64,000 nt of DNA from Protonemura montana (Eukaryota; Arthropoda; Insecta; Plecoptera; Nemouridae), in assembly GCA_947568835.1 (NCBI GenBank), contig OX387609.1:9997660-10061659 (forward strand). The letters are read 5' to 3'. Shown here in pieces: positions 23,701-38,700 of this stretch. Made by a program: the position numbers and the translations under genes. The notes under the pieces were generated by a model. It was not told the DNA's origin and searched no databases. It saw only the letters and a program-made list of their open reading frames with translations. Within the stretch, counting starts at the first letter, position 1; each line of letters opens with the position of its first letter.

Positions 23701-26700
23701 CAGCGATTTAAAAAGCGGGATGAAGCATTCCCACTGACCACAAACTGGCTAACATAACGCAGATAGTTAAATCTGTACGGCTATACTTAAACGGCTACGC
23801 AGACAGTTAATCTCTGCCCTCCTCTCCGCAGCTCCCCGTTCTCCGGGCAGCTCGACTACCGAGAGCGGCGCGGCCAACTGCTGCGACCAAGCCTGGAGAT
23901 CGCGACGGTGGCGCACCGCGACCGCTTTGCCGAGGCACCGGTCGCGGCGCTGCGAGACTTCAGCGGGAGGCTGGCTCGTGAGGCCGACAGCATCATCCAG
24001 GAGGTGCTGGACCCACTCGTCTTGCAGCCCGCCTCCCTGGACCTGGCCACGCTGAAGAAACGGGCTGGAGATGACTTGGTATGGATGCTCACATGTCTCT
24101 AGCATTAGGAGATAGTAGATAGGAAGTAGTTAGTACAAATAGGGTATTTAATTATTTGTATAATTTTGAACACTACCACCCTCTCAAAAGTTTGTATCCA
24201 ATTGGCAAATTAAACTGTCAATGTAGCCATTACCCATTGCAAGAATTTGCAATTTAAATCAGATTTCACAGCAGAAAACATCTCCAGAGTCACAGGAGAT
24301 TGAATAGAAGTGATGCAGTATAGCAAATCAGAGTGACTTTGAGCATTGACAGCCTCGTGGTTCTACTCCTTGGAGATCTATCATTCTCATCAAATGCACT
24401 AAAATCCTCTCAAAAAACACCCGTGTCTAAGTAGCTCAATGGGCTAGAGCAACACCTGCAACAGGCAGAGATTAGGGTTCGAGTCTCCGTTTTGGTACAG
24501 AACGTGTTTGACTTTCTTGCTGATCGGTCGTCATGCCTGCGTTTTCTCCAGGGCATCCTGATCGTGCCTTCGTTCCGCGGCGTGCACCAAATCGCGGAGA
24601 TCAAGTATAGCTCGCCGGCGCACTCCTGCGGCAAGATCGAGGAGGGCGACGAGGTCGTACAGGTCAACTACCAGACTGTTGTGAGTACTCGCAATCAGTC
24701 CGCAATTCAAACACTTCCGAGTTGCACGTTCCCTTTTTACGGCAATCTTTGACGATCTACTGATTTTATAAATGAAGCCATTTTGGCCGTAAGCAGGCAT
24801 TGATATACCAGCAATTCTTTTAATTAAATATCCAGAGACTGCTCTGCAGGATGTTCTGTCATTTTTTTTTTTTTTTTTGTAGAAGCTGCCAAATTGTCTG
24901 CAATTAAAAGCCGATAACTCATTCTGTTACGGTTTCGGTAAAAATGTACCTTACCACTGTACATTTGTATGCTCGTGCGATGTTGAAATTAAATGAATGT
25001 ATAAGACCAGTGCCACAGGGCCCGTTGTCAAAACACTGCGTCGTCGAACGCAACAAATCACCCTATGTAAACATTCTTGCACTTCGCGTCCAGGTCGGAT
25101 GGCAAACGAAGCAAGTGATGGCGCTGCTAGAGGAATGCCAGACGGACGTGTTCCTCACTCTCAAGAAGCGGCCGCGCCACACGAAGGTCTACGGACAGAT
25201 CTACATGAAGCCGTACCGGCTGCCCAGCAAGAAACGATCAGCACAGTACTCCCGTTGGCATGACAACTTGCCGAGTCCGCGGCCGGAACTGCTTACCATA
25301 CCCGACTTCGAGATGCCGCTGCCGAGGTGAGAAGTCGTCCGATTGACGATCGTTTTGGCTGAACAAAACTATTTAACACTGGGTATTTTACTTTGGTCAA
25401 GTTTTACAAAAATGTTCAGCTATGAGTTAGATCTAAAGCTCACTACTCTCTAACTCTAATTGCACTGCATGTGATTGGAAGTTGCCATGACAATAGTTTC
25501 AACTAATATTTCAACTAGGAGACGAGAATTTGGTAAAACCTGACCTTAGCATTCAAAACTCAGTTTTTAATAGTATTTTTCCTTCAAACTAGAACTTAAG
25601 TTAGATAAAGAAAACTAGAGTCTACAAATTATTAGGAGGCATTCTTATTGATAATTTGCTTGTAGTTTAAACTCGTTGAGTGTATAGATTTTAAAGGGAG
25701 AAAAAAATGCTATTCTTTTGCTTTCTGTGGAGCCAAAAATCCAGCAACACATGGTCACAGAAAATGATAATAAATTAGCAAAACCGTATACTGCACCGCC
25801 ATTAGTTCGCTGCTCTGAACCACTTTGCTGTTCCAAATCTCTGCACTTGAACAATCAATTTTTACCTCGCGAATTGATTGGGTCGGGTTCATTATCACTC
25901 ACTCATTCATTGGCCCCAATAGACCAGTGCCACATTGCTCATCGTCAAAACAGAGCATCGTTAAACCTCTCGAATCAAACTAAAACGATTTAAATCCGAC
26001 TTAAATTGCAAACGCTTGCAATTTGCAAAGTATTTTACAATTAGGAACACCAATATTGAAACACTAAAATTGGCTTGGGCACCAATTTTCGAGAGGTCAT
26101 CAGTGTTCCTATCATTAACCGAGGTGCATCTCTCCCGTTGCAGGGCTGCCAACGCCGCCAAGCCAGTGAAGGCCGCACCACCCGCGCCCCTGCTCCTTCT
26201 CGAGACGCACTCGTCGAGCTCAGAAGACGACGAGAGTTTCCTCAGCGGCGGCGGGGACGGCGGCGGCGACGGTGGCTCGAGTCCGACGTCCGCAAGGCTC
26301 TACCAGCCCAAGCCGCGGGTCACAGTCCAGCGGAGAGCAACCGTCACTGGCGCAAGCCCCACCTCAAAACGGCCTCCAGTTTACGTGCAACAGGTATGCA
26401 GCGTCGTAGATTAACAAAATAAGAAACTCCCGCTCAGTAAGTTCTGTACTCTCCCTTTACTTTTCCAATCAACATATTCGTTATCCCATCCCTTTGGCAC
26501 ATAGCAAATCAACTAAACTTGACCAATGGCAGTCGCAGTCTAGAATGTGTGCCCCAGGCTAAACTCATAGCTAAAATATCTGAATATTATTTGATCTCTG
26601 ATCTATCATCATCCTTATCATCCTCATAGTCACCAACTCATTTACCAATGTCATGAGACTAAAGCCACATGGCCCATTGTCAAAACACTGCATTTTTAAA

Positions 26701-29700
26701 CCCCACATATCATTCCAATCCAATCCTGGTAAACCAGTGCCACAGAGATCTAAAATGTTTTCAAACTCCGGCAGCTGTGGCGCGAGATCCGCCGCGACCG
26801 CCAATGGCCGGACGCGGGCGGCGGCGACGCCCCCAAGGACCAGTTGTACCAACTTCGCGACAAGTCGGTGAGCTTCGGCAACGGCTTTGTGGTGCCGCGG
26901 CCGTCGACCTGCCTGGGCATCGAGACCAAGCGCACGGTGAAGCCTATGGAGGACATCACCGAGAACTCGCCCGTCAAAACGGTGAGACTTTCTAGTTTCT
27001 GGTCTGCGGGGTCGTTGATTCTTCGTTGGTTGCTAGATAGGCTAACTTGTGCTCCAGAAATAATTTTGTTGAGGCCATTTTTTGATCATTTCAAATTGTG
27101 CTACTTTTTAGGAATTTTAAATTGTAATACTTTTAATCAATTCTTATAGTGGTACATTTAATCATTTCCAATTCGGATATATTTTGCTGATTTCAAGTTG
27201 TGGTCCTGTCCAATCATTTCAAATAGAGATCTTATTTCATCATTAGGAGAATTTTTTTACTTCAAATGGTTGGCTATGGCCCTAGCTATATAAGAATTTG
27301 GTTCAACATCCTACATTAAGGTCACTTCTCGTAAGTAACCGTCCAAAACTAAGCAGCCTCAGTTCTTTATTATTTCCTGTTGCATTCTTTCCCCATTCTC
27401 CGTCACATATAAAATCTGAAGACCAAGCCCCAGAACTAATCTACCCTGACTGCATGCCCCCAGAAGCCGAGTGCCGAGACCAAGCCGTTGAACGTCCAGG
27501 AGGAGGAGCTACTGGAGATCCTGCGCACGCAGCACGGCCTGCACACAGGGGGCGGAGTCAAGTCGGCCATGATCGACTCGATCACCGTCCGTTCCGTCAA
27601 GAAGGACGTGCACTTTGACGGTAGGACGACGTCTCAGTTCTGTGAAATCCGATTTAAATTGCCAACGCTTGCAATGCGCAAGGTATTTTATTATTAAGAG
27701 CACTAATAACCTCTCAAAAATCGATGCCTAAACGGGACTTTCCACCTATCTCGGGTGTTGCTCTAACCCATTTAGCATCTTGGACACATGCTTTTTGAGA
27801 CGATTTTAGTTTATTTGATGAGAATGACGGTTCTCCAAGGAGTAAAATGCAATCAAATGATCTAAAAAAAATCCCCAAAAATAACTAAACCCCAATAATC
27901 AATCAGAATATTTCACTCTTGGGATGGTATGATATTGTCATGCATTTTGAGGCTAGGAGTACATTGCACTCTTTGATTGGTCAAAATCAAATATCCAAAT
28001 AGAAAACTTAAATGTCCTATCTTTTAGATAGGATAACCATGCTATCTGGACGCCTGCAAATTTTTATGCATCTTGGCTTTAATGAACAGTAACGGTTGTT
28101 ATAAACCTATAAATCCGCCTCGTTCCAGGCACGACCAAAGCGGACAGCCTTGCGGAATGTGATAAGGACAAGACTGAATACAACGACGGCAGCTTGGAAC
28201 GGACCAAGGAACGCGGCCGCCTCGACAAAAGCTACAGCACGCCTGCCTACGACACGTCCGAGGAATCCACCGAGAGCAGTCCGATTGAGAAGACGTTCCC
28301 ACCGAAAACTAAGCCGAAACCACCGCGGAGAAACCGGCCTCCGAAGGAGCCGGGCGAAAACGCAGAAGTCCTCGAGACGGTCAACTTGTCGCTGATCGAC
28401 AAGAGGCAAGAGGCCGGAGTTCCTGACTACCACGAGATACCGAATGGTGACCTTAGCGAAGAAGACCTTGCGAGGTTGGGGCAGCAGTCGATGAAGCTCT
28501 CGTTGGAGAACAAGAAGCAGTATGAACGGGTGGAGATATGCATCACGCCGCCGGAACCGCCACCGAGACCCAGTCTAGGCGGTGACTTGGGGAGGGCGGG
28601 GACTTCAGGGTTTGGCCAATCGAAAGGCGGGGCAGAAACGAGGCTGGAGACTGCGCCGAGGGCGGCAATAGCTGATTCGGTCGTTGGGGACAAGGTCCCG
28701 GTGAAGGTGAGTTGGTCGAAATGCTTTTTTTGTGAAAAGTTAAATTAGTTTTTATATTATTTTCATTGTTTATTTGTTTCAAATCAGTTGTTTTCTTACA
28801 ATTCCTTCAAGAACACAACATAAACATGCTGTTTTACGTTAGCGCCATTGTCAATCACTAACGATGCTTCTGTATGCCTTTCAGCCGGCAGAACCTCTCA
28901 AGTCCAGCCCCCCTGGGGGCGTGGCTCACCGAGCAATGCAAGTTGCCAAGTCTCTCGGGAGGAACGTCAATGCCAAGAACGTTTTCGCCAGCGGTAGCTT
29001 GCCGAGTCCACGTGGGTCGCGGAAGAAGAACGCACTGCTAGCGAGTGAGTTACACGTTTCAATTGTATTATTGGGAACACTAATAACCTCTCAAAAATGT
29101 ATGTCCAAACCGGGACACGAACCCCGATCTCCACCTATCGTGGGTGTTGCTCTAACCAATTGAACTAATTGGACATGACATTGCGGTGCAAAGTGACCAA
29201 AAGGTTGTCACGCCTCTAAGCCTCACTATTCATTCATTTGGAAATATCATTTGGGCACCATTTTTGAGAGGTTAATTAGTTTTCCTAATAAGAAAATACT
29301 TAGCACATAGCATGCAATTGCAATTTGAATCAGATTTCACAGCATAAAATGCACCTAAAGTCAAATTGGAGTCAAAATTGACAATTGAAAAAGGATTCAT
29401 AGATAAAGTCAAAGATTATTTATCGTAGAGTGAGTTTTACAGCATATACACATTTTTTAACAATTGTTAGATGTTTTAATTTATGAACCACGCATGACTG
29501 CATGTAAATGTGCTTACATTATGTATTGAAAATCATCAACGCTGACTCCCGTGTCCCCAGAACGTCGTAACGTCAGCGTCCTGGAGCTTGGCACGGGCCA
29601 CCTTGACGGCTGGCTCCACCACCGCCGCCGTGCGCCCGGCGCCTCCACCGCCACCTGGACGCGAGGCTGGTTCGTCCTCCGAGACTCCGCCTTCTACGGG

Positions 29701-32700
29701 TTCGCGGCCGCGGCCAGCGTCCGAGCACAGCTCGTTATCGCGTTGCCTGGCTTCACTTCGAGTCCCGCGCACGAAGTCAAGTCGAGGAAGTTTGCATTCA
29801 AAGTTTACCACACGGGTGAGTGAGCAACGTCTTGTTGCATTTCATTTCATCAACGTAAACATTGTCTCGTATCACGTTGGATATCTGCAGACGAAATTTT
29901 CTTACATGGCATTTCATAAATGAATATGTTAATACAATAAAACAATAAAACAAAAAGAACCACAAAAATACATTTGCAAATACACAATACTATATATCAA
30001 TGTGGTACGTTAGTTATTTGCTTCAGAAATATTCTCAGTAATTTTGTCTGTTCCATAGAATTAATTTTTAATCAGGTTACTCTTTAATTTTGTTTTTTAA
30101 TTGGAAACAGGCATCTCCTCAAAATTCTTGTGAAGTATGTTGTACATTTTTAATCTTGTCTCCTAGACCTGGATTTTTAATGGGACAAGTTCTCAAATTC
30201 AATATTAAAATTCCGGCCTTCAGTATGACTAGGATGCTTTTTATCAAAACGACACTTTCTTTGCAGGCTTATACGGTTATAATTATTGAACGGTGTAAGT
30301 TAAAAATTATATATATTGTCTACTTTTTAAATTGCTGCTGAAAAGTTCAAGTTTTCATTCCCCTAGTTGTTGTTATCAAAAATTGTCCAGTTCCATGTTG
30401 TCTTTCTGTGGAAATAATCTGCGTTGTTCGATTTTCATGCTTGGTTATCAAACTTTATTCATTTTTAAGGCTGAGATCTTGGAATTTGAGATTTTGCAGC
30501 TAAAAATCTTCAGGTTTATATGGTTAATGATTGTGGTGAAGAAGGAAAGAGAGAGGGAGGGCAACTTACCAGAGAAGGAAATTGACATGCACTTGTCCTG
30601 AAATGTCTAGAATTTTCAAGAATTTAGATGTCATGGCAAGTAGCCTTTATCATTGTTAGAGAAATACTAGTAGACTGAGGGCCTGTTTTTCAATGCCCCG
30701 CTAAGAATCTAACGGTCCGTTAATTTTTTATTTGCTTGGCAAAAGCCAATGGGAAGTTGTTCTTTGTTTGTTAACGATCTGTTATTTACTTAATGGACCA
30801 CTGAAAAACTGGCTCTTATAGTAACGAGGAAATCGGTTGTAGTAACTGAAGTTTACCCCTCGAAGACCGTTCATGGAAGTCCTACGGTGGTCCTTCTTTT
30901 GATGTTTGACATCTTCCGAGTCTGGTTCTAAACGTTTCGTCCTCGGCAGGCACGGTGTTCTACTTCGCTGCCGAAACGGAGGAGGAGCTTACTTCGTGGC
31001 TGGACGCAATCTCAGCGGCCACCATTCGGCAGGAGGTCACCAACTCTGACGGTTCGTGCAATATTTCCCAGCTGAACTTGCTACAGTCACAGGGCGGAAT
31101 ATTTTATTATTTATTCATTTGTGTACCAGTTCTGCGATTCCAAAACATTTTATCGATTTCGACAACTACTTCTCGATCGATATCAGCTATTGTTGCCAAT
31201 GGTTACAATGGAACAAATGCAAGTGTATCGATCGATGAAATGTTAGAATCACTGATCTGGAAATCGCATGCTGGGCTCCTACTTTCACAGGCCTAACCAT
31301 CCGTTCTAATTGGTCAGGACCCTTTTGAGAGGATTTTCCACTCGGAGAAAAAAAATCCTCATAAATTCTCAAATTGTCTCAAAAATGTCGAGTAAAATTA
31401 TCACAGCTGGTTTGAGCAACACCCGCGACAGGTGAAGACCAGGGTTTGAGTCCCTGTTTGGGTACTCACTTTTGCGGGGGTGTTAGTGCACTTTCCCTAT
31501 CAGCAAACTCGTTTTATAATATCAATGACTTCTGTATAACGACTTCTGTAGCCTGAACAGCTTAGTAGAAGAATAAGACAGAAATTCTCGCACAAATGAA
31601 TGACAAACCAATGTCATCATGTACTTGATTACTTTGGAAATAAAAAATTATTATAACTATAAAATACAATGATCTAGGTTTGTATGGACTATCCATGCTG
31701 TGTTGCTTATTCTCAAACTTAACAATAAGCAGAAGTCCATATTTTTCCTATCTGTTTGGTGATGTGGTCAGGTTTGGTTATGACGTACGTAGCTTATCGT
31801 AGCGATCTTTTCTCCCGACAGCGGTGATGTTCAGCGAGAGCGACGAGGGCTCCGACACCGAGATGCCGACGCCCAGTCCCAAGAACAGGATCTTCGGCAA
31901 CTTTCTCGGAGGGTATTCCAGCTCTCAGCACGGCGCTGACGGAAAGAGGTTGGCACACAGGGCTTTTTGGGCATGCCATCAATGGTTTATCAAAGTTGAA
32001 GGAAAAAAATCTCGTTGCATTAGATGCAAAGTGTTAGGCTATTTTGCCTTGTTCCACGTAGAGATGAAAAAAGAAAGACATTGATTTTTGATCCTGAAAA
32101 AAAAACAGTTTTTTTTTGTATAAGAAATCAAAAATTTTGTTTCAAAATCTTCATTTTTATCACTACTAATTTGTCGACATCAAAATACAAGTTACGAAAT
32201 TCAAGTGAAGATTTCCTTGCTTTTACTTATTGTTTTCTGTCAACGTCAATTACTTCTATCACCATATCACCGTGGCAACTCTCTCAACACAAACCGCAAA
32301 TTGCAGCCCGGAGAAGCGTTTCGGCTCGCTGAAGAAACTGGGCCGGAAGCACGAGGCGGCCGACACCGCCGCCCTGAGCCTCGACCGCAAGTACCTCCGC
32401 ATCTTCTCAGCCCGAGCCGCCAACGTCCCGGTGCCGACAGCGCACTTCCGCTCTTACCGACGCTGCCCGCCACCCGCGGCAGACTCTCCCGCGTCTCCCG
32501 TTTCTCCCGGTCGCAGCCAGTTCTACCTGAGCGCCGAGAGCGTGTTCCATGACGCCGTCGTGCCGGAAACAGTGAAGAAGTCCGCGACCTTCCACGACGT
32601 AATCGCGTCGACGGGACCTCCCAGCTACGAGACTGTGGTCAAGGACCAGGCATATTCCGTAAGTAATGATTCTACAATCCAACCCTTTTGCTTATTCATT

Positions 32701-35700
32701 TTTCATGGATGTGAATTAGAGCGATAATCAGGCCGGTGATTCGTAACCCTGGTGTTACTGTCAGTAGCACCATGCTAACTAGCACCACCATAGCACCAAG
32801 AAGTAACCCCGGCCTAGAGCGGTGATTCGTAACTCTGGTATTACTGTCAGTAGCAACTAGCACCACCATAGCACCAAGCAGATACCACGACCTAGAGTGG
32901 TGATTCGTAACCCTGGTATTACTGTCAGTAGCACCGTGCTAACTAGCACCGTGCTAACTAGCACCACCTTAGCACCAAGAAGTAACCCCGGCCTAGAGCG
33001 GTGATTCGTAACTCTGGTATTACTGTCAGTAGCAATATATGCTAACTAGCACCACCAAAGCACCAAGCAGTTACCACGACCTAGAGTGGTGATTCGTAAC
33101 CCTGGTATTACTCTCAGTAGCACCGTGCTAACTAGCACCACCATAGCACCAAGCAGTAACCCCGACCTAGAGCGGTGATGCGTAACCCTGGTATTACTGT
33201 CAGCAGTACCGTGCTAACTAGCACCACCATAGCACCAAGAAGTAACCCCGGCCTAGAGCGGTGATTCGTAACTCTGGTATTACTGTCAGTAGCAATATAT
33301 GCTAACTAGCACCACCAAAGCACCAAGCAGTTACCACGACCTAGAGTGGTGATTCGTAACCCTGGTATTACTGTCAGTAGCAACTAGCACCACCATAGCA
33401 CCAAGCAGTAACCCCGACCTAGAGCGGTGATGCGTAACCCTGGTATTACTGTCAGCAGTACCGTGCTAACTAGCACCACCATAGCACCAAGAAGTAACCG
33501 CGACCTAGAGCGGTGATTCGTAAACCTGGCTTTACTGACAGTAGCAATATGCTAACTAGCACCACCAAAGCACCAAGCAGTTACCACAACCTAGAGCGGT
33601 GATTCGTAAACCTGGCTTTACTGACAGTAGCAATATGCTAACTAGCACCACCAAAGCACCAAGCAGTAACCCCGACCTAGAGCGGTGATTCATAACCCTG
33701 GTATTACTGTCAGTAGCAATATGCTAACTAGCACCACCAAAGCACCAAGCAGTTACCACAACCTAGAGCGGTGATTCGTATACCTGGTATTACTGTCAGT
33801 AGCAATATGCTAACTAGCACCACCAAAGCACCAAGCAGTTACCACAACCTAGAGTGGCAGTATCAATTAGCACCAATTTCAATGACTCTGGCTTCAGTAG
33901 CACTTCATGCAATTGATTGCATTGTCCTCACTGCACTGCAATGATAAACTAAAACCCAGTATGCCTTCTTGATAATGCTACTGTCACTGCACCTTTTTTA
34001 TACTGGTTGTTAGAGTTGCTGAAATTAACGAAATCTAGCATTGTTGAAAAGTGCCGCTCTAGATCGGGGCTATAGAATACCATTGGGCGTATTGTGTTGC
34101 CCCATTTGATAGCATCTAGCATCGCTGCTATTTCCAACATCCCGAAAAACTCCACATTCCAGGTCGTTCCTGAGAAACCTCCAACGGAAGCGGAACCAGC
34201 TCCGGAATCCCCGACAGAAGCTGCGGGTGAAACCCCGAGCTCGCCGCAGTTCCGAGGCTCGAACACGGTGGCTCGAATCACGAAGGAGAAGCCGGTGCCG
34301 CGGGTGCGGAATCTTGAGTACCGTGAGCGGAACATCCACGCGTCGAACCCGTCGCTGTTGATCCCGAGCGACATGGCCGACTATCGGCTGGCCGCGGAAC
34401 GGCTGCGGGAGTTCGGCATCCGGAGAAATCGGCAGCGGGAAGACACCTCTGGTGAGTGGGATAGGGAGATTCTAGGAAGAAAGGCAGAACAATGAACAGG
34501 CCCATGAACTAACTTGCATAATTGCTGATAATAGTTGGATTTTTTTTACATTTCATTACAGATTATTTTTAAAACTCAATTTTTCAAATTTAATAACGAG
34601 GTGTTTTTGTAAGGGAAATTCCGGCTTGCCTTGCTTATCAACCTCTCGACAGCATGGATTTGCGGAGGAATCCTGTTGTTTGCGTTGTACCGTCCTTCAG
34701 AAGGGTCATTAAGCCGGTAGTCCCCTTGGTGCTCTTCAACAGGAGTAGGTCACGTGGTGGCACCGAGTTTCCCGTCCTCCCTTCGAGGCCATGTTAGGTT
34801 CATCATCACCCACTCGTTCACCGACGCCATTAGGCCAGTGTCACCATGGCCAGATATCAAAATCAGTGCATCATTAAACCCCACAAATCAATGTGACGAA
34901 ATTTCCTTTCCTTGCAGGCTTTGTGACACTCGAAGAGTTTATGCTGTCGAGACAAGAGGAGGAACGACGTCAGCGAGGAGACACCACCCCGTCCAATCAC
35001 GCGGCCTCATCGAAAGAAGCCCCGCCCTCAGCTGCCCCCACCCCTGTGCAGCGTAAGACCAGCTTCAACGGCGGCCGGGCCAAGCAGCCGGACACCCGTG
35101 AATATCGGTGAGTCATAGGGAACCAAATATTGTCTGCATGCGTATTTGTTGCTAGAACGTTCGACGTAAACATAATTCCAACAGTGAATTACACTGTTTT
35201 TTCAGTATCTTATTACATTTTGGTGACAATTTGATTAGGTTATTTTTTATGTCACTATTTTTACCTCATCAACTATTTTAGATCGAAGGTTTTTGCAGAT
35301 TCCGTCTTGGAATCACTCGGAGGGGCTATTGGCTGGACTAGGATTGTCCAAATTGTTTGCTATTGAAAAGTGTTTTCCCTCACTGAACCAAAAAAACTTG
35401 TCTAATATCAAGGGTGGATGTTATATTTAAGATGGAATAATATAATCCTATAAGAATCGATTATCTGTGTAAGCTTTATCTGTGGTAGCCTTTAGCCCAT
35501 AAGGATGGAATATCTGTGCAAGCTTTATCTGTGGTTTTGAATTTCTTTAATATGACTTTTTCAACCTAACCTCCCGGTTTCCCCCGCAGCGGTGGCTCTC
35601 CCGAGAAGCAGTGGATCGACTCGCTGCGCCGAAACGATGCCAACCGCAAGCCAGTGTCGGCTGGCGCTGCGGCTCGCAACGCAGACGTCAACGCCAACCG

Positions 35701-38700
35701 ACTGAAGGCTGCGGCGCAGTACCAACCGCCTCCGGCTGCCGTCAAGGCGACGGCAAACTCGGTCTCGATGGAGGAGCGGATGCGACCTGCATTTGAAATG
35801 CACCTCGACAAGAACACCAACTCGGAGGTGCGTTACTTTGTTGTATCTGTTGTCATGTACACTGCTAATGTCTCAAAAACCAATCAAGGACTCAAACCAC
35901 GATCTCTACATTTTGCGGTTGTTGCTTTAACCATGTGAGCTGGTTGATCTAGACCTTTTTGAGAGGATTTTAGTGCATTTGATGAGCGACAGATCGTCAA
36001 GGAGAAAAACCATGAGGCTGTGAATTCTCACAGGATGCTATGATGATTGCTTTGTTCTTTAATAGATTGGGTAGGAATTATTGAGAGGTTGGTAGTGTTT
36101 ACGACAAAAATACTGTGTCCATTGCAATCTTTTGCAATTTAAATAAGGTTCAACATGGTTGCTCTTATTTCGTTGGGTGAAACGTCGAATTTGCGGAGGA
36201 ATTCTGTTGATCGAGTTATACCGTCCTTCGGAAGGGACATTAAGCTGGTACTATTCCTACCTTGGTACCTTGGTACTATTGAACAGGAGTAGGCTATATG
36301 CTGGCACCAGGTTTCCCCTCCTCCTTTCTAGGCTAGGTTAGATTCATCATCGTCATCATCCACTCATTTACCAACGCCATTAGACCAGTGCCACATGTCC
36401 CGTTGTCAAAACAGTGCGTCGTTAAACACAATAATCAATCAAATCCTCCAGAGCCGAAGAATGTATAATATGTATACTGTAAGCGAAAATGCTGAAAACA
36501 AATAAATAAAGTATAAATCTAATCTAAGCTCGGGATCTCGCCACCAGGTGTCGACGAGCAAGTTCTCAAAGTACCGAGCGCTGTTCTCGGGCGCGAAGAC
36601 GCACGCGACGAACGCCGTGTCGCCAGGGGGCGGGGCCAAGACGCTGCTGGGCTCGCCCCGCCTCCACCGAGCAATCTTCAAGGAGCGGCGCGGCGGCACC
36701 AAGCAGGCCAGCGACTCTAGTAGCAGCTCGCTCAGCTCGCCCGCATCGCCGCCCTTCGATTGGCCGGCCGAGGGTTTCACGCAGACGCAGGACGCTAAGG
36801 TGCGGAATAACTCAATGTGATCACTGGGCGGGGCTTGAAAAGGGACACAAATCGGAGCCATTTGCTTTATGAGTTTAGATTCCTGTGCCCAGAAATTATT
36901 TCTAAAATGCATGGTAACAGTTTCAAAAGACTTTTACATGAAATAGGAAGAGGAACGAAGGAACTTGACCGTACCGGGGTTGAAAAGTCAGTAGCTCGCG
37001 ATGCAAAGAGTTGCACTACCGTTTGGCTTTGTCGCCAGTAGAGTTGAATCACTTTCTTCATGGCGATACAATGCTAACTCTCTGCATCTGTCACTACTGA
37101 CTTTTCAACTGCAACAGATTGACCCTATTCTCTTCCCCATTTCTCAAAATAAAATCTCGAGTATTGATGGGAGCTGATTTAAGATTGAGTGGTCACAGAT
37201 CTGGGTGGATCTAATATAAATTTTTCGTTAAAGACCACGAACGTTATCTCGGTAGATAATGTTTATTAACCCTGGGAGATGACATTCGTGACCTCTTGCG
37301 AGAAAGTTGCATGATCGCTACCCTGGTAAGATAAGGTGTGGAACTATACAGAGAGTTAACAAAAAAGTTTGGTAGAGGGATGACTTGGATACCGTGTCGT
37401 TTTGGAATGAAATTTGTTGAAGCAATAGATTCAGGATTTAAACCGGTCGGTAGAGAACGTCATCACTGTCAATTTAGCATACTTTCTTGACTTGTTCTGC
37501 AATGCAAAGCCCTTTGTATGTCCAGCTCTGCTCGGTGACCTAACATCGTTTCTGTTGCAATCTGCACGCATGACGGAGAAACTTAACTACGCACGTAGCA
37601 TGGAAGTCTTTGACTAATTACTAATCACTCTTTTCAAGATGTGAGTACAGATGTACGGTTAATTCTATTTAGAAATAATTTGCACGTAAATTTATCATCT
37701 AGTGCACCATTTTCCTATCTATTGGACTAGTAAATAAAGAGTATGTTGATTAGGAAAGTGAAGGGAGAGTACGGAACTTACCGAGCGGGAGAGTAAAACG
37801 AAAACCGCGATAGTGGAAATTCATTGTTTAACGTTTCGACTGTTGCCTTAATCACTGGAAAGAAGAGACTTCAGTGATCTCTCTGGGACTCCAGAGTCTC
37901 TTCTCTCCAGTGATAAAGGCAACAGCGAAAATGTTAAACAAACAATTTCCACTATCGCGGCCTGCCACCCCTGCTCGGTAAGTTTTGTACTCTCCCTTTA
38001 CTTTCCCAATCAACATTCTCGTTATCCCAGCCCTTTGGCACATGACAAATGGACTAATAAATAGCTATTTTGAGTAAAAATTTGTTGATAACCTTGTAAA
38101 TATCTACACCTTGGCAATTTTTCTGGTTCTTTTCATAATTTAGTTGCATGAATGCTTTGATTCACTATTTATTTTTTATGCACAATAAACAATTGGTTCT
38201 CAAACGTATTTCTCTTGACCTGATTTATTTGGTTTCTGTTTAATGTAGAATGCTTGCTCACCTTTTTTTCTGTTTTGCTATCGTGTACACTTGGCATGCT
38301 CCACAATTGTTGCTTTATTCCGGTTGTACTTTAATGTATCATGTTTTTAATTGGATAGCCACACAGACTTCAGAGAAACTTGCATCTTGTTTAGTTAATT
38401 TACATGACAGCTATGCAGGCTTTTCAGATGATCCCATATGTTCAGTGTTAAATATAACAGATTGATATAAAAATCATTACGACCATCCTAATAAATCCTT
38501 ACATCTTACATCCAAATTAATTTGAAAAAAGTCTCATGACTTCTAAATAGTGATCCAAAGACTTCAATCTGTATTTTTCATTTTACACCAACCTAATCTA
38601 ACTAATCCTAACATTGATCCTACAAAATTTATTTTAAAAAATCCAAATTTATCTTCCATTTGAAATAGTAGACCAACGCAGTATCGACGAAGTCATTGCT

